Shown: positions 33,419 through 42,992, counted from the stretch's first letter. The stretch is 64,000 nt of DNA from Sphingobacterium phlebotomi (GCF_008180195.1 NZ_VTAV01000003.1:1-64000); one strand, 5' to 3'. The notes: generated by a model not told the origin, from the sequence alone. Program-made: numbers and translations.

Positions 33419-34284
33419 AAGGTATTATATTGGCCGGAGGTTCCGGTACACGATTACATCCGCTAACACTTGCTGTATCCAAGCAACTTATGCCTGTATA
33501 CGATAAGCCGATGATCTATTACCCCCTCTCTACCCTTATGTTGGCTGGTATCAGCGAAATCCTCATCATCTCCACGCCACAAGATCTACCAAATTTCCAG
33601 AAGCTTTTGGGAGATGGTTCTCAACTTGGCTGTCAGATTTCCTATAAAGAACAACCCCGCCCAGATGGGCTTGCACAAGCATTTCTTTTGGGAGAGGAGT
33701 TTATCGGTGAGGATAAGGTGGCACTTATCTTGGGCGACAATATCTTTTATGGGTCGGGAATGTCCAAATTATTGCAAGGATGTTCTGATCCGGATGGAGG
33801 TGTTGTATTCGCCTATCCGGTGCAGGATCCGGAAAGGTACGGTGTTGTAGAATTCGATGCGCAAAAAAATGCGATATCCATCGAAGAAAAGCCCGCTATA
33901 CCCAAATCAAACTATGCCGTTCCAGGAATCTATTTTTATGATAATGAGGTGATCAACATCGCCAAAAACATAAAACCTTCTGCGCGAGGAGAGTTGGAAA
34001 TTACCGACATTAATAAAGAATATCTCCGCCGGGGCAAGCTTAGCGTAGGGGTGTTCGACCGAGGAACAGCCTGGTTGGATACTGGAACAATAACATCACT
34101 GATGCAGGCGGGTCAGTTTATTCAAGTCATCGAAGAGCGGCAAGGGATGAAGATAGGTGCTATCGAAGAGGTTGCCTACCGGATGGGATATATCGATCAT
34201 GTACAATTGCTGCAGCTTGCAGAGCCTTTGGTAAAATCCGGTTATGGCGAATATCTGAAACGAGTAGCACGGACTTCACCATGA
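33415..34284 (+). CDS. rfbA: Glucose-1-phosphate thymidylyltransferase
   Basis: First step of dTDP-rhamnose synthesis, making dTDP-glucose. From the ATG at 33415 the 289-residue protein begins [17 protein letters not shown], as in all RmlA proteins; the longer frame from 33376 only overlaps rfbD and was rejected. [15 protein letters not shown] and LGDNIFYG complete the active site. The start overlaps the rfbD stop as ATGA, and its own stop overlaps the next gene in the same way, so the rfbD-rfbA-acyltransferase run is coupled. Confidence 0.96.
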   Translation: MKGIILAGGSGTRLHPLTLAVSKQLMPVYDKPMIYYPLSTLMLAGISEILIISTPQDLPNFQKLLGDGSQLGCQISYKEQPRPDGLAQAFLLGEEFIGEDKVALILGDNIFYGSGMSKLLQGCSDPDGGVVFAYPVQDPERYGVVEFDAQKNAISIEEKPAIPKSNYAVPGIYFYDNEVINIAKNIKPSARGELEITDINKEYLRRGKLSVGVFDRGTAWLDTGTITSLMQAGQFIQVIEERQGMKIGAIEEVAYRMGYIDHVQLLQLAEPLVKSGYGEYLKRVARTSP

Positions 34285-36146
34285 TAGCAAAAAAAATGAC
34301 TTTCCGATATGATATTGCGTTTCTACGTGCCGTGGCTATCGTGTCTGTCGTTTTTTACCACTTAGGCCTACCCTACTTTAAAGACGGGTATATCGGTGTC
34401 GATATCTTTTTTGTGTTATCCGGCTACCTTATGACCAAGATCATTCTGGAGCGGATGAACCAAGGAGCATTCCATCTCATCGATTTCTACCGGCGTAGAT
34501 TGATACGTATCCTGCCGGCCCTGTTGGTGTTGATTATTTTCTTTTTTATTCTGCTATACTTCGTATTGGGCGTAAAACTATACGACTTTAGTCGATTTGC
34601 CCTGTCCAGCAGCATCTTCGTTTCCAATATTTATTATTACCTATCATCCGGTTATTTTCAACCCGCTTCTCAACTAAATTTCTTACTCCATACGTGGTCA
34701 TTATCCATCGAATGGCAATTTTACGTCTTATATCCGCTGTTACTTATTGGGCTGCGGCGGCTAACACGTAATCATGCCCGGTATGATGGCTATTTTCTTT
34801 ACGGTTTGGGTTTGCTGTCACTATGCTGCCTGTTCTATTATGCACAGCGTAATCAATCGTTCACCTTCTATATGTTCCATACCCGGGCTTGGGAGTTACT
34901 TGCCGGAGGGATCGTTTTTTTACATGAAAAATCTTGCGGGCGGCTACTCACCCAGCGTATACGAAACGGTATTGCTGTAATTTGTACCGTGATATTGCTG
35001 CTGTCGGTTACCGGTTTGTTTGGGCTGCGGTCATTTGGCTGGCCATCTATATTGACTTTGGTTCCGGTGATAGCAACAGGATTACTCATTTTAGTACAAA
35101 GTAACCTCCAATTATTCCGGTTCCCTGTTGTAAAATTTGTTGCAGCTATTTCTTATTCCTGGTATTTGTGGCATTGGCCGCTTATTGTGCTGGGTACCTA
35201 TTTCTCGCTTTCGCGGCAAGGATCATATCTCCTGTTGGTACTTGTTCTGTCTTTTGTCCTAGGCATATTATCTTATCATTTTGTTGAAAAAAGCAGTTTC
35301 CTACGGGCACCTAGATGGTTGTTAATGACAGCTGCACTCGTCATCGTGACGATGTTTATGGGTACGCAATTGCCTCTTCATAAACTCTTTGTGAACACAC
35401 AAGAGGCGAATCTTGCTGCTTTTCATTATCGTTACCCCCGGGAGGATGCCGCTGCACAGTATGGTTTTGGCGAATCCCACCTGCTATCGCGTGCCAGGTT
35501 TGAAGACTTTGATACGACGCGTCTCTTTCAATTTTCGGAGACCCAGCCAAACTATCTTTTGCTAGGCGATTGTCATGCAGGCATGTTTGCACACACGTTA
35601 CAGAAGCTGGCAAAAGCGAACCACGTTAATCTCTTGCAAGCAACAGGCGATGATGTATTTCCAGCACCTCATGTGAAACCTATTTTTGCCGGACCAACGG
35701 CCCTAATGCGTTATATGTACGAACACTATCTTCCCGTGCATCATCATCGGATTGATAAAGTCATCCTGTCTGCCAATTATGCCGGGTATAGAAAAAGTGA
35801 AGTGGAAGACTATCTCGATTCGATTGAGGCGTATTTCGAGAAACTGGATATTCCGGTGCTATATATTGGACAAACCGAAAGCTATACGGTGGAATATCCT
35901 GTTGTGGAATCATTGCATTTAAAATTCGGGATCGATCCGGAAAACTATCTACAAACCTACCGAACAGACGCAGACAACTATCTGAAGACATCAAAAATTG
36001 CCGATAGTTATATTAATGTATATCGTCATCCTTCATTACACAGTACGAATGGAGTAGAAAGCTATATGTATGATGCCGACCATTTTTCCATATATGGCAC
36101 AGAACAGTACAGGGATATCTTGGAGGAAAAAATATTCTTGAAGTAA
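34281..36146 (+). CDS. Acyltransferase family 3 / SGNH fusion (OafA-like)
   Basis: A 621-residue membrane enzyme that probably O-acetylates a surface sugar. The N-terminal acyltransferase-3 domain (about 5-360) has about ten helices with [16 protein letters not shown] and [15 protein letters not shown]. The C-terminal extracytoplasmic domain is SGNH-like with block [10 protein letters not shown] intact. In block I the usual GDSH reads GDCH: residue 431 is Cys (codon TGT at 35571) where the Ser nucleophile should be. The gene is coupled to rfbA by a 4-base overlap, suggesting that rhamnose is the acceptor, which is inference. Confidence 0.88.
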   Translation: MIAKKMTFRYDIAFLRAVAIVSVVFYHLGLPYFKDGYIGVDIFFVLSGYLMTKIILERMNQGAFHLIDFYRRRLIRILPALLVLIIFFFILLYFVLGVKLYDFSRFALSSSIFVSNIYYYLSSGYFQPASQLNFLLHTWSLSIEWQFYVLYPLLLIGLRRLTRNHARYDGYFLYGLGLLSLCCLFYYAQRNQSFTFYMFHTRAWELLAGGIVFLHEKSCGRLLTQRIRNGIAVICTVILLLSVTGLFGLRSFGWPSILTLVPVIATGLLILVQSNLQLFRFPVVKFVAAISYSWYLWHWPLIVLGTYFSLSRQGSYLLLVLVLSFVLGILSYHFVEKSSFLRAPRWLLMTAALVIVTMFMGTQLPLHKLFVNTQEANLAAFHYRYPREDAAAQYGFGESHLLSRARFEDFDTTRLFQFSETQPNYLLLGDCHAGMFAHTLQKLAKANHVNLLQATGDDVFPAPHVKPIFAGPTALMRYMYEHYLPVHHHRIDKVILSANYAGYRKSEVEDYLDSIEAYFEKLDIPVLYIGQTESYTVEYPVVESLHLKFGIDPENYLQTYRTDADNYLKTSKIADSYINVYRHPSLHSTNGVESYMYDADHFSIYGTEQYRDILEEKIFLK

Positions 36147-36194
36147 AGCGCAACTTTTTAATACGAGGTTTGTTCTTGTATTAAAACAATTATT

Positions 36195-36371
36195 ATGGGA
36201 AGGTTTTCACAAATTTCAATATTATCCTTAAGCGCTATGCTGTTAAGCAGCTGTTCTGTTATTGAAGGGATTTTCAAAGCCGGCATGTGGACGGGGTTTT
36301 TAATAGTCGGACTGGTCATCGCCGTTATTATCTGGATTTTGGTGAAAGTAATGGGCGGAGGGAAGCGGTAA
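36195..36371 (+). CDS. Small 58-residue membrane lipoprotein
   Basis: ATG at 36195 to TAA at 36371 encodes a short protein with a lipoprotein signal (SAMLLSSC, Cys at about residue 20) followed by one membrane helix (FLIVGLVIAVIIWILVKVMG) and a basic end. The combination of lipobox and C-terminal transmembrane helix recurs in small Bacteroidota proteins of unknown role. It sits 9 bases before egtD and may share its transcript. Codon use looks coding. Function is unknown. Confidence 0.7.
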   Translation: MGRFSQISILSLSAMLLSSCSVIEGIFKAGMWTGFLIVGLVIAVIIWILVKVMGGGKR

Positions 36372-36380
36372 AGCGTGGGG

Positions 36381-37322
36381 ATGATAGAAAGCTTTAGGGA
36401 AGATGTTTTGCATGGACTGAAAGATTACCCTAAGCGGTTACAGTCAAAATATTTCTATGACGAAAACGGCACGGCGCTGTTCCAGCGTATCATGGATATG
36501 TCAACTTATTATCTGACCGCTTGTGAGTTGGAGATTTTTCGCGATAAAACAGTGGAGCTGGCGGAAGTATTACGTGTTGAGCAAGAACCGTTCGATTTAA
36601 TTGAACTCGGAGCTGGGGACGCAATGAAATCCAGTTTTTTATTAAAACATCTTGTCGGGAAAAAGGTAGATTTCAACTATATGCCTATTGACATCTGTGG
36701 GCAGGTACTTTCAGCGCTTCGCGATCGTCTTAAACAAGATCTTCCCGGTTTGACGGTTATCCCGCTGTATGGCGAATATCTGGAAATGCTTCGCAAAGCC
36801 ACCGAACAATCGGATCGGCGTAAGATCGTCTTATTTTTGGGGAGTAATATCGGTAATATGGAACTGGAGGATGCGCATGGCCTCTGCCGATCAGTGAACC
36901 GGCAGCTAAAAGTAGGCGATACCATGCTGATCGGCTTTGATTTACAAAAAAATCCGCATACCGTTCTCCAGGCTTACAACGACAAAGAGGGGATTACCGA
37001 AGCGTTTAACCTCAATCTACTCGAGCGGATCAATCGCGAATTGGATGCCGACTTCAACATAACCGCTTTCCAACATTATCAAACATACGATCCGATGGAC
37101 GGTGGTTGTCGTAGCTATTTGGTGAGCCTGATCGATCAAACGATCCGTATCGGAGAAGAGTTTATTTCGTTCAGGGTCAACGAACCCGTTGCGGTAGAAA
37201 TTTCCCGAAAATATACAGCACTTGAAATTGATAGGATGGCTATCGAAAGTGGCTTCGCGCCAATAACGCAAATCGCCGACAGTAAAAATTGGTTTGTAGA
37301 TGCTGTCTGGCTGGTCAATTAA
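36381..37322 (+). CDS. egtD: L-histidine N-alpha-methyltransferase EgtD (ergothioneine synthesis)
   Basis: EgtD trimethylates histidine to hercynine with SAM. The 313-residue protein shows the family start LQSKYFYDENGTALFQRI and YYLTACELEIF. The SAM-binding segment reads ELGAGDAMKSSFLL, slightly unlike the usual ELGSGTSxKT. FLGSNIGNMELEDA and AYNDKEGITEAFNLNLL (histidine-binding) also match. The ATG at 36381 is preferred over a GTG two codons earlier. It is followed 13 bases later by egtB, so the pair forms an ergothioneine module. Confidence 0.9.
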   Translation: MIESFREDVLHGLKDYPKRLQSKYFYDENGTALFQRIMDMSTYYLTACELEIFRDKTVELAEVLRVEQEPFDLIELGAGDAMKSSFLLKHLVGKKVDFNYMPIDICGQVLSALRDRLKQDLPGLTVIPLYGEYLEMLRKATEQSDRRKIVLFLGSNIGNMELEDAHGLCRSVNRQLKVGDTMLIGFDLQKNPHTVLQAYNDKEGITEAFNLNLLERINRELDADFNITAFQHYQTYDPMDGGCRSYLVSLIDQTIRIGEEFISFRVNEPVAVEISRKYTALEIDRMAIESGFAPITQIADSKNWFVDAVWLVN

Positions 37323-37334
37323 AAGAGAGTACAC

Positions 37335-38528
37335 ATGGCACAGACTACCATTACATCGACGTCTAAAACTTTATTAGCGGAATATACTACGGTAAGACGT
37401 TATACCAAATTCTTATGCGAACCGCTCGAAGTCGAAGATTATGTTGTGCAGCCCGCTGCCCATGTAAGCCCACCCAAATGGCATTTAGGGCATACCACCT
37501 GGTTTTTCGAAACATTTATTCTTAAGCCGTATGCACGTGGCTATCAAATCTTTAATGAGCAGTACAATTATGTGTTCAACAGTTATTACGAAACGGTTGG
37601 TGCTAGAGTCGTGCGGACGGATAGGGGGAACCTGAGTCGCCCGTCGGTAGCGGATGTCTATCGCTATCGTGCGTATGTAGATGAGCAGATGGAGGCATTT
37701 CTGTGTCAGGGAATACTCGCGGAAGACGTTGCAGCGCTCGTGGTACTTGGGTTGCACCATGAACAGCAGCATCAGGAACTTTTGCTTACCGACATTAAAT
37801 ATATTTTAGGACATAATCCTCTTTTTCCAAGGTATGCAGCGGGTGTGGAGCATTGGGAAGCTCCCGCAGAAGAGCACGTTATGCTCCATATACCAGAAGG
37901 ACAATATGAGATTGGTTTTCAGGGCAGTGGATTTTGTTACGATAACGAACTCGGGCGACATACCACTTACCTCCACGAATTTGCAATCTCCAGCCGGTTG
38001 GTCACGAACGGAGAATATCTGGATTTCATTGAAGACGGTGGTTATCGGGATTTTCGATACTGGCATGCCGAAGGTTGGGATTGGGTAACGGCGCAGCAAG
38101 CTCAAGCGCCCTTATATTGGCATCTAGTGGATGGTGAGCGTATGTATTATACGCTGCAGGGATTACAGCAAATTAAGCCGGATGCGGCCGTCTGCCATGT
38201 AAACTTCTATGAAGCTTCTGCGTATGCTGCCTGGAAAGGGATGCGGCTTCCAACTGAACAGGAATGGGAGGTTGCTTCTAATCAATTTAAATGGGGCGAG
38301 CGTTGGGAATGGACAGGTAGTGCCTATCTTCCCTATCCCGGCTTCAAAAAAGCAGCAGGTGCTGTGGGGGAATACAATGGAAAGTTTATGGTGAACCAAA
38401 TGGTATTGCGCGGCGCATCAATGGGCACCTCCGTCGGCCATAGCCGATCTACCTATCGAAATTTCTTCCATGGCGAACATCAATGGCAGTTTACCGGAAT
38501 CCGTTTGTGTGAATCCCGCTCTTTTTAG
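37335..38528 (+). CDS. egtB: Hercynine oxygenase / sulfoxide synthase EgtB
   Basis: EgtB is a non-heme iron enzyme that joins hercynine and a thiol (cysteine or gamma-glutamylcysteine) using O2. The N-terminal DinB-like domain has the iron ligands: HLGHTTWFFETF (first His) and LHHEQQHQELLLTDIKY (the HxxxH pair). The C-terminal formylglycine-generating-enzyme-like domain (about 170-397) has CHVNFYEASAYAAWKGMRLP and a GHSRSTYRNFFHGEHQWQFT end. No egtA, egtC or egtE genes are present, so the thiol donor and the C-S lyase step must be supplied elsewhere. Confidence 0.92.
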   Translation: MAQTTITSTSKTLLAEYTTVRRYTKFLCEPLEVEDYVVQPAAHVSPPKWHLGHTTWFFETFILKPYARGYQIFNEQYNYVFNSYYETVGARVVRTDRGNLSRPSVADVYRYRAYVDEQMEAFLCQGILAEDVAALVVLGLHHEQQHQELLLTDIKYILGHNPLFPRYAAGVEHWEAPAEEHVMLHIPEGQYEIGFQGSGFCYDNELGRHTTYLHEFAISSRLVTNGEYLDFIEDGGYRDFRYWHAEGWDWVTAQQAQAPLYWHLVDGERMYYTLQGLQQIKPDAAVCHVNFYEASAYAAWKGMRLPTEQEWEVASNQFKWGERWEWTGSAYLPYPGFKKAAGAVGEYNGKFMVNQMVLRGASMGTSVGHSRSTYRNFFHGEHQWQFTGIRLCESRSF

Positions 38529-38785
38529 TAATAAAAAATATTTTTAATTTCATGATTATCAGATAGTAATTTGATTTTTTCAGTTTAATTCCTGTTTTTT
38601 TCTTGCATTATTTTAAGCTTTTTTCTTCTTTTGCATGTTTAAATTGTCGAAGAACCTATGTCATTTTGCCGATTAAATACACAATATATAAGACGATCTT
38701 AAAAAGATATTTATGAAAAATTAAAGAAATCAGAAGAATTAATATAAAATTAATCCAAATGTATTTCTATTTTATAAAAAATGAT

Positions 38786-38793
38786 TACATTTG
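38786..38793 (+). promoter_or_regulatory. -7 promoter box of the exopolysaccharide operon
   Basis: TACATTTG matches TAnnTTTG. It is the best promoter candidate before the sugar transferase; the transcript would have a leader of about 355 bases beginning with a stable hairpin. No TTG is well placed at -33. Confidence 0.55.
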
Positions 38794-38823
38794 TGGTCTA
38801 CAATCTACAATCTATGCACTGAG

Positions 38824-38840
38824 GAGTGGCTTTGCCACTC
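38824..38840 (+). promoter_or_regulatory. Hairpin near the 5' end of the exopolysaccharide leader RNA
   Basis: GAGTGGC-TTT-GCCACTC forms a perfect 7-bp stem with a 3-base loop, about 25 bases after the predicted transcription start. It is followed by AAAGCAAGCAG and then five T, so it is not a classical terminator. It may stabilise the RNA 5' end or bind a protein. Confidence 0.5.
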
Positions 38841-39158
38841 AAAGCAAGCAGTTTTTAGTTATTAATCGATAAATTGTGAAGAAAACTGGTTGCGCTTAGG
38901 ATGAAAAACAAAAGGTATTAACTTAAACAAATTAGAAGAACAGAAAATTAATCGGTAATTATCAAGTCGCAAGATAACGTTTGCATGCTTGGGTAATCCA
39001 CAGTCTTAAAGATAGTGTTGAAAAAGCACTACAAGGATTTTTTTGGCCTAAATTTATCGTTTTAAGATAAATATGTCTTTACTGTTTTGTTGGTTAATCT
39101 TTTTAGTTTAATATAATCCTTTTAGATATTAATATGAAAAACTTAATTGGAAAAAGGT

Positions 39159-40577
39159 ATGCATAGGTATGTTCAAAATCGTGTATTAGTGTATTTGAAA
39201 ATGCTCCTTATTTTGACCGACACGGTGTGTTTAAACATCATTTTTGTGGGTGCATTTTTTGGTGTTACAACATTAGACCTTGTGAATTCACAAGAAATTA
39301 TCTCCAGTAATTATTATTCCCTATGGATGATGTTCAACTTGGTTGCGTTAGTATCCTCCTTGTATTTTCGTTTATACGAGAATAATACGATCGAGCGCCT
39401 GGAGCACGTTTTTCGGCAAACATTCCGTGCCGCGCTCACGCTGCTTGTTGTCTTTTCCGGGTGTGTATTAATCGGCCATCGTTTTATAGGTGTATGGTAC
39501 TTTTTGGCGGCGATAATCGTGTTTCTATCTGTTTATCTGGGGCTGTCCCGCTTCGCCCTAACGTATGTATATACGGTACTTTCGAAGCGTTTCCGTTGGA
39601 GCAAAAACGTAGCATTAATCGGTCATAACGATTATTTGGCCGCAGTGGAAGGAAGCTTCGGACAAAATCATGCCTTTTACCACGTTAATACCATCAAATA
39701 CTACGACGAAGTAGAGTTACGAAGCAAGGAGGAGAAAGTCGCCCAATTTCGTCGTTATTTTGAGGAAGTTTCCAAGCTGGGCATACACGATGTGTTTTTG
39801 GTAAGTACGCCGGATATCAGTACATATAGCAAAGAGTTGATTATGGCGGCAGATCACGAGTGTGTACAGCTTAATTTTGTACCTGCTGTTACAGCAACGA
39901 TCTCCTATGGAAGTACAAAGAGCGATGCGGTAAACTTAAAACTGCCGGTGGTACGTTCGCATGAGGAATCGCTTTCGACGATGGAAAACCGCGTAAAAAA
40001 GCGGATGGTAGATTTGTTCATATCGGGTTTGGTCCTTGTTTTTATTTTGAGCTGGATGATTCCTATCATCGGTTTAATTATTAAGATACAGAGCCCTGGT
40101 CCCATTTTCTTTAAGCAACCTCGGTCCGGCCGGAATAACCAAACATTCGGTTGTTATAAATTTCGCAGCATGGTGGTGAATAAGGATTCAGATAAAGCGC
40201 AAGCGACCAAGGAAGATAAACGTATCACAGCTATAGGTAAGTTTCTGCGTAAAACCAATCTGGACGAGTTTCCGCAGTTTATCAATGTATTCCTCGGGCA
40301 GATGAGTGTTATCGGTCCGCGTCCTCATATGTTATCCCATACCGAGCACTATAGTAAACTGATCCAGCATTATATGGTGCGTCATTTTGTAAAACCGGGT
40401 ATTACCGGATGGGCGCAGGTCAACGGTTATCGCGGAGAGACAAAAGATCCGGGGTTAATGGCCAAGCGGGTGGAGTACGATTTGGAATACATGAACAATT
40501 GGTCTGCCATGTTGGACTTGAAGATTATTTTTATGACTGCTCTAAATATGATACGGGGCGAAAAGAATGCCTATTAA
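39159..40577 (+). CDS. Undecaprenyl-phosphate sugar phosphotransferase (WcaJ/WbaP family)
   Basis: This polyprenyl glycosylphosphotransferase starts repeat-unit synthesis by moving a sugar 1-phosphate onto the lipid carrier. It has four N-terminal membrane helices (about 8-125), a CoA-binding-like Rossmann part (about 130-260), one more helix at about 285-310, and the catalytic bacterial sugar transferase domain with [42 protein letters not shown] and [15 protein letters not shown] WcaJ-type enzyme usually transfers glucose 1-phosphate; that is inferred. ATG 39159 is chosen over an in-frame TTG at 39147. Confidence 0.9.
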   Translation: MHRYVQNRVLVYLKMLLILTDTVCLNIIFVGAFFGVTTLDLVNSQEIISSNYYSLWMMFNLVALVSSLYFRLYENNTIERLEHVFRQTFRAALTLLVVFSGCVLIGHRFIGVWYFLAAIIVFLSVYLGLSRFALTYVYTVLSKRFRWSKNVALIGHNDYLAAVEGSFGQNHAFYHVNTIKYYDEVELRSKEEKVAQFRRYFEEVSKLGIHDVFLVSTPDISTYSKELIMAADHECVQLNFVPAVTATISYGSTKSDAVNLKLPVVRSHEESLSTMENRVKKRMVDLFISGLVLVFILSWMIPIIGLIIKIQSPGPIFFKQPRSGRNNQTFGCYKFRSMVVNKDSDKAQATKEDKRITAIGKFLRKTNLDEFPQFINVFLGQMSVIGPRPHMLSHTEHYSKLIQHYMVRHFVKPGITGWAQVNGYRGETKDPGLMAKRVEYDLEYMNNWSAMLDLKIIFMTALNMIRGEKNAY

Positions 40578-40609
40578 TGCATGTGTTTACTATAGAATAC
40601 TATAAAATT

Positions 40610-41347
40610 ATGAAAATGAGATTTACGAAAGTTTTCTTGATGCTGATCAGTCTCTTAACACTTGGCACCCTCTCCGGAGTACGTGCTGGTGAGCAGCGTG
40701 ATAGCATCCCCGAGTCCGCTTATTCAAACGGCTACCCTTATCCTTTTGCGCTCGGTGTCCACATGGGAACCACGGGAGTAGGTGTACATCTTTATCAACC
40801 GCTCGGTCCTAAGTTTGGCCTGCGTGTAGGAGCCAGTTATATGCCTTTCAATACGCATATTACAGGGACGTACAATAACTATGCAACGCGCAGTGACGTA
40901 ACTGCCAAATCTGGTAATGTGTCTCTTGCTTTCGGTTGGACCCCTTTTTCACAACAGAGCGGTTTTTTCAGGAGTTTTAACATCCAATTAGGAGGGGCAT
41001 ACTTCTATAAGCTGGACGGAGAACTGAGTACACGTTTGCGCGACCCTTATAAGTTTGGCGAAATCGACGTACATCCGGATCATGTGGGGGTGATTAAAAC
41101 TGAAGTGGAGTGGAAAAAGACAGTCAATCCCTATGCCGGTATCGGCTGGAGCAATATCGTCATTGATAGCCGCTTCTCTATGCACATTGACTTAGGGTGC
41201 TACTATCTTTCCAAGCCAAGTGTATCTATGGAGGCTACAGGATTGTTGGAGGAGAATGTCAATAACGCAGCTACAATTGAACGGAACATAAAGAATTACC
41301 GGTATTTGCCCCGATTGGAGTTTGGTTTTAGTTATCGGTTTTGGTAG
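40610..41347 (+). CDS. Small outer-membrane beta-barrel protein in the export operon
   Basis: ATG at 40610 gives a 245-residue protein with a signal peptide (FLMLISLLTLGTLSGVRAG). The mature part consists of alternating amphipathic strands rich in Gly, Tyr and Phe, and ends in FGFSYRFW, the aromatic C-terminus of barrels folded by BAM. No family is recognised with confidence; it resembles generic Bacteroidota 8-10-strand barrels. Frame extension into the upstream gene is not coding. It lies between the initiating transferase and a large lipoprotein with a 19-base gap, so it may help place that lipoprotein or the glycan at the surface. Confidence 0.75.
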   Translation: MKMRFTKVFLMLISLLTLGTLSGVRAGEQRDSIPESAYSNGYPYPFALGVHMGTTGVGVHLYQPLGPKFGLRVGASYMPFNTHITGTYNNYATRSDVTAKSGNVSLAFGWTPFSQQSGFFRSFNIQLGGAYFYKLDGELSTRLRDPYKFGEIDVHPDHVGVIKTEVEWKKTVNPYAGIGWSNIVIDSRFSMHIDLGCYYLSKPSVSMEATGLLEENVNNAATIERNIKNYRYLPRLEFGFSYRFW

Positions 41348-41366
41348 GGGAAATAAGTAAAATATC

Positions 41367-42992
41367 ATGATGATGAAAATGAAAAAAATAGCGATATATA
41401 CCTTGATGGTCGCACTTTTCGGAGGAATTTCCTCTTGTGAAAGCCCATTAAAAGATTTTAACCTGCAGATTAGCACGGAGATTATCGAACATTACGTTAC
41501 CTTACGGGTTGTGGATGCCAATGGAGACAATGTCAACGGCGTATCGGTGTCACTTGTATCGGGCGATACCCAGGATATTTACAACATGGAAGGGTATAAG
41601 GATTTCAAACTGACCGATAACCTGATTACCTTAGGGGTCGATCCAAAACGTACACCAACCGCAAATAATCCGATTCGGTTTCGCGTGCAGTTTGCAGCAA
41701 CTGGTTACAATACACAAACCATACCGGTAGCCATTACAGATGCATCGGCGGGTATCCAGACGGTGGTACTCACCAAACCGCTCGAAGTGCCTGATGGTGC
41801 CGAGGAAGTAGTAGAGAATGTCGATTTGGAAGCAGATGGATCTACATCCACTGCCGTGACAGTAGAGGTTCCTTCGGCTGTGGGCCAAGGCGATATGGCC
41901 CTGACGATTCCAAGTGGAACCCAATTTAGAGATGCAAGCGGAGCGGTCATTACCGGTACGAATGTGCAAATTGTAGTTACCAGTATCGATGCTAATAACG
42001 AAGATGCCGTGGTACTTTTGCCAGGTGGTGATCTGCGCAGTGATGAAGTCGTGCTGGAGGGTGGTAGTACTGCAGCAGGAACATTCAGTCCGGCTGCCGT
42101 AGCCGATATCAAGATGTTGGTTAACGGTATTCAAGTAAGACAGTTCAGCCAGCCTTTGGTAGTGAGCATGCCGGTTCCAGCAAACTATGTGAGCCCGATT
42201 ACCGGACAGCCTATCGCGGCGGGAACAGTATTCCAGGTATTCAGTAACAGCGGTGATGGCGTTTGGCGCTTTGAGCAAACAAGTACCGTTACAGGGTCGG
42301 CGAGCAGCGGCTTCCGCGTGAGCTTCCCGGTAACCCATTTAACGTTCTATATGGCTGGCGAATTTGCAGAAGCCTGTTCATCAGCACGTGTCATTAATTT
42401 CTCGGGTGATTGGATGAGCAGTGGCGCTACTTATCCTATTCGCGTAGATGCCGTATGGGGCGGTAAAGTTATTGCTACCGGAGAATATTCGATTAACGCC
42501 AGCAACAATACCGTCAGCGTCATGAACGTACCGGCATCTGGCGTAACGATTATGGTGTATAACAATGCAGGTAATATCTTGGAAGAAGGACCGTTGGCAG
42601 GATGTGGCCAGGTGACGTCTATGCAACTACCGAACCCAGGAGATGCCACAGGTACGATCTCCACATTGCAACTGTATGTACGTTGTCCAGGACAGACGAA
42701 TGTCATCACCTTATTACCTACGTTCCAGCTATTCTACCGCGCATCGGGAACAACAGAATTCAAGTACTTGGGCGAAGTAAACAACGGTTACCTGCGCACT
42801 AGTTTATTGAAGACAGATGGTACCGAGTACGATTTCAAGGCGATCTGGGGCGAACGCGTGAAGGTCGTCAATAATCATACGGTGAGCGAGGATAATGCCG
42901 CTACGGTTGGTACAGCGCCGGGCGATATAATCGGTGAGCACGCCGGCTTGACAAACTTGGCGATCTTGACCCAAGAATGTAATAACTTATAA
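41367..42992 (+). CDS. Large surface-type lipoprotein of unknown function
   Basis: A 541-residue lipoprotein with a lipobox GGISSC (Cys at about residue 24) after several closely spaced in-frame ATG codons. Residues about 30-135 look like a carboxypeptidase-regulatory or SusD-like accessory beta-sandwich (VTLRVVDANGDNVNGVSVSL). Residues about 150-330 carry a ZU5-like segment with LTIPSGTQFRDASGAVITG. Two or more beta domains and three scattered Cys pairs follow. It is acidic, with many Thr and Val. The operon position just before cpsB-wza-wzc suggests a role in anchoring, exporting or sensing the polymer, but no homologous function is known to me. A terminator hairpin follows. Confidence 0.7.
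   Translation: MMMKMKKIAIYTLMVALFGGISSCESPLKDFNLQISTEIIEHYVTLRVVDANGDNVNGVSVSLVSGDTQDIYNMEGYKDFKLTDNLITLGVDPKRTPTANNPIRFRVQFAATGYNTQTIPVAITDASAGIQTVVLTKPLEVPDGAEEVVENVDLEADGSTSTAVTVEVPSAVGQGDMALTIPSGTQFRDASGAVITGTNVQIVVTSIDANNEDAVVLLPGGDLRSDEVVLEGGSTAAGTFSPAAVADIKMLVNGIQVRQFSQPLVVSMPVPANYVSPITGQPIAAGTVFQVFSNSGDGVWRFEQTSTVTGSASSGFRVSFPVTHLTFYMAGEFAEACSSARVINFSGDWMSSGATYPIRVDAVWGGKVIATGEYSINASNNTVSVMNVPASGVTIMVYNNAGNILEEGPLAGCGQVTSMQLPNPGDATGTISTLQLYVRCPGQTNVITLLPTFQLFYRASGTTEFKYLGEVNNGYLRTSLLKTDGTEYDFKAIWGERVKVVNNHTVSEDNAATVGTAPGDIIGEHAGLTNLAILTQECNNL

Larger units (their letters stand above)
38529..39158. other. AT-rich intergenic region and leader before the exopolysaccharide operon
   Basis: About 630 bases without a convincing gene. 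It contains an AT-only palindrome after egtB, a perfect -7 box at 38786-38793, a 7-bp hairpin at 38824-38840, and then about 320 bases of AT-rich leader up to the sugar transferase ATG at 39159. A 10-codon ORF (39134-39166, starting [10 protein letters not shown]) overlaps that ATG in another frame. I see no tRNA, riboswitch or UpxY/RfaH-type antiterminator gene. Confidence 0.6.

Noticed and set aside
38529-38555. AT-only palindrome after egtB as a terminator
   Set aside because: The stem contains only A and T pairs and is unlikely to be stable enough to terminate transcription.
38669-38955. Invertible promoter, as in Bacteroides capsule loci: CCGATTAA (38669-38676) and TTAATCGG (38948-38955) flank the promoter and hairpin
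   Set aside because: The inverted repeat is only 8 bp in AT-rich DNA, where several such pairs are expected by chance, and no site-specific recombinase gene is nearby.
40409-40609. N-terminal extension of the barrel gene into the sugar transferase
   Set aside because: The extension overlaps the transferase coding sequence and contains no signal peptide; the ATG at 40,610 opens a proper signal peptide.
41631-42338. Open frame of 235 codons on the minus strand inside the lipoprotein gene
   Set aside because: It lies wholly within the well-supported lipoprotein gene on the opposite strand. Its product is rich in Cys, His and Arg with no family features, so it is an antisense shadow.
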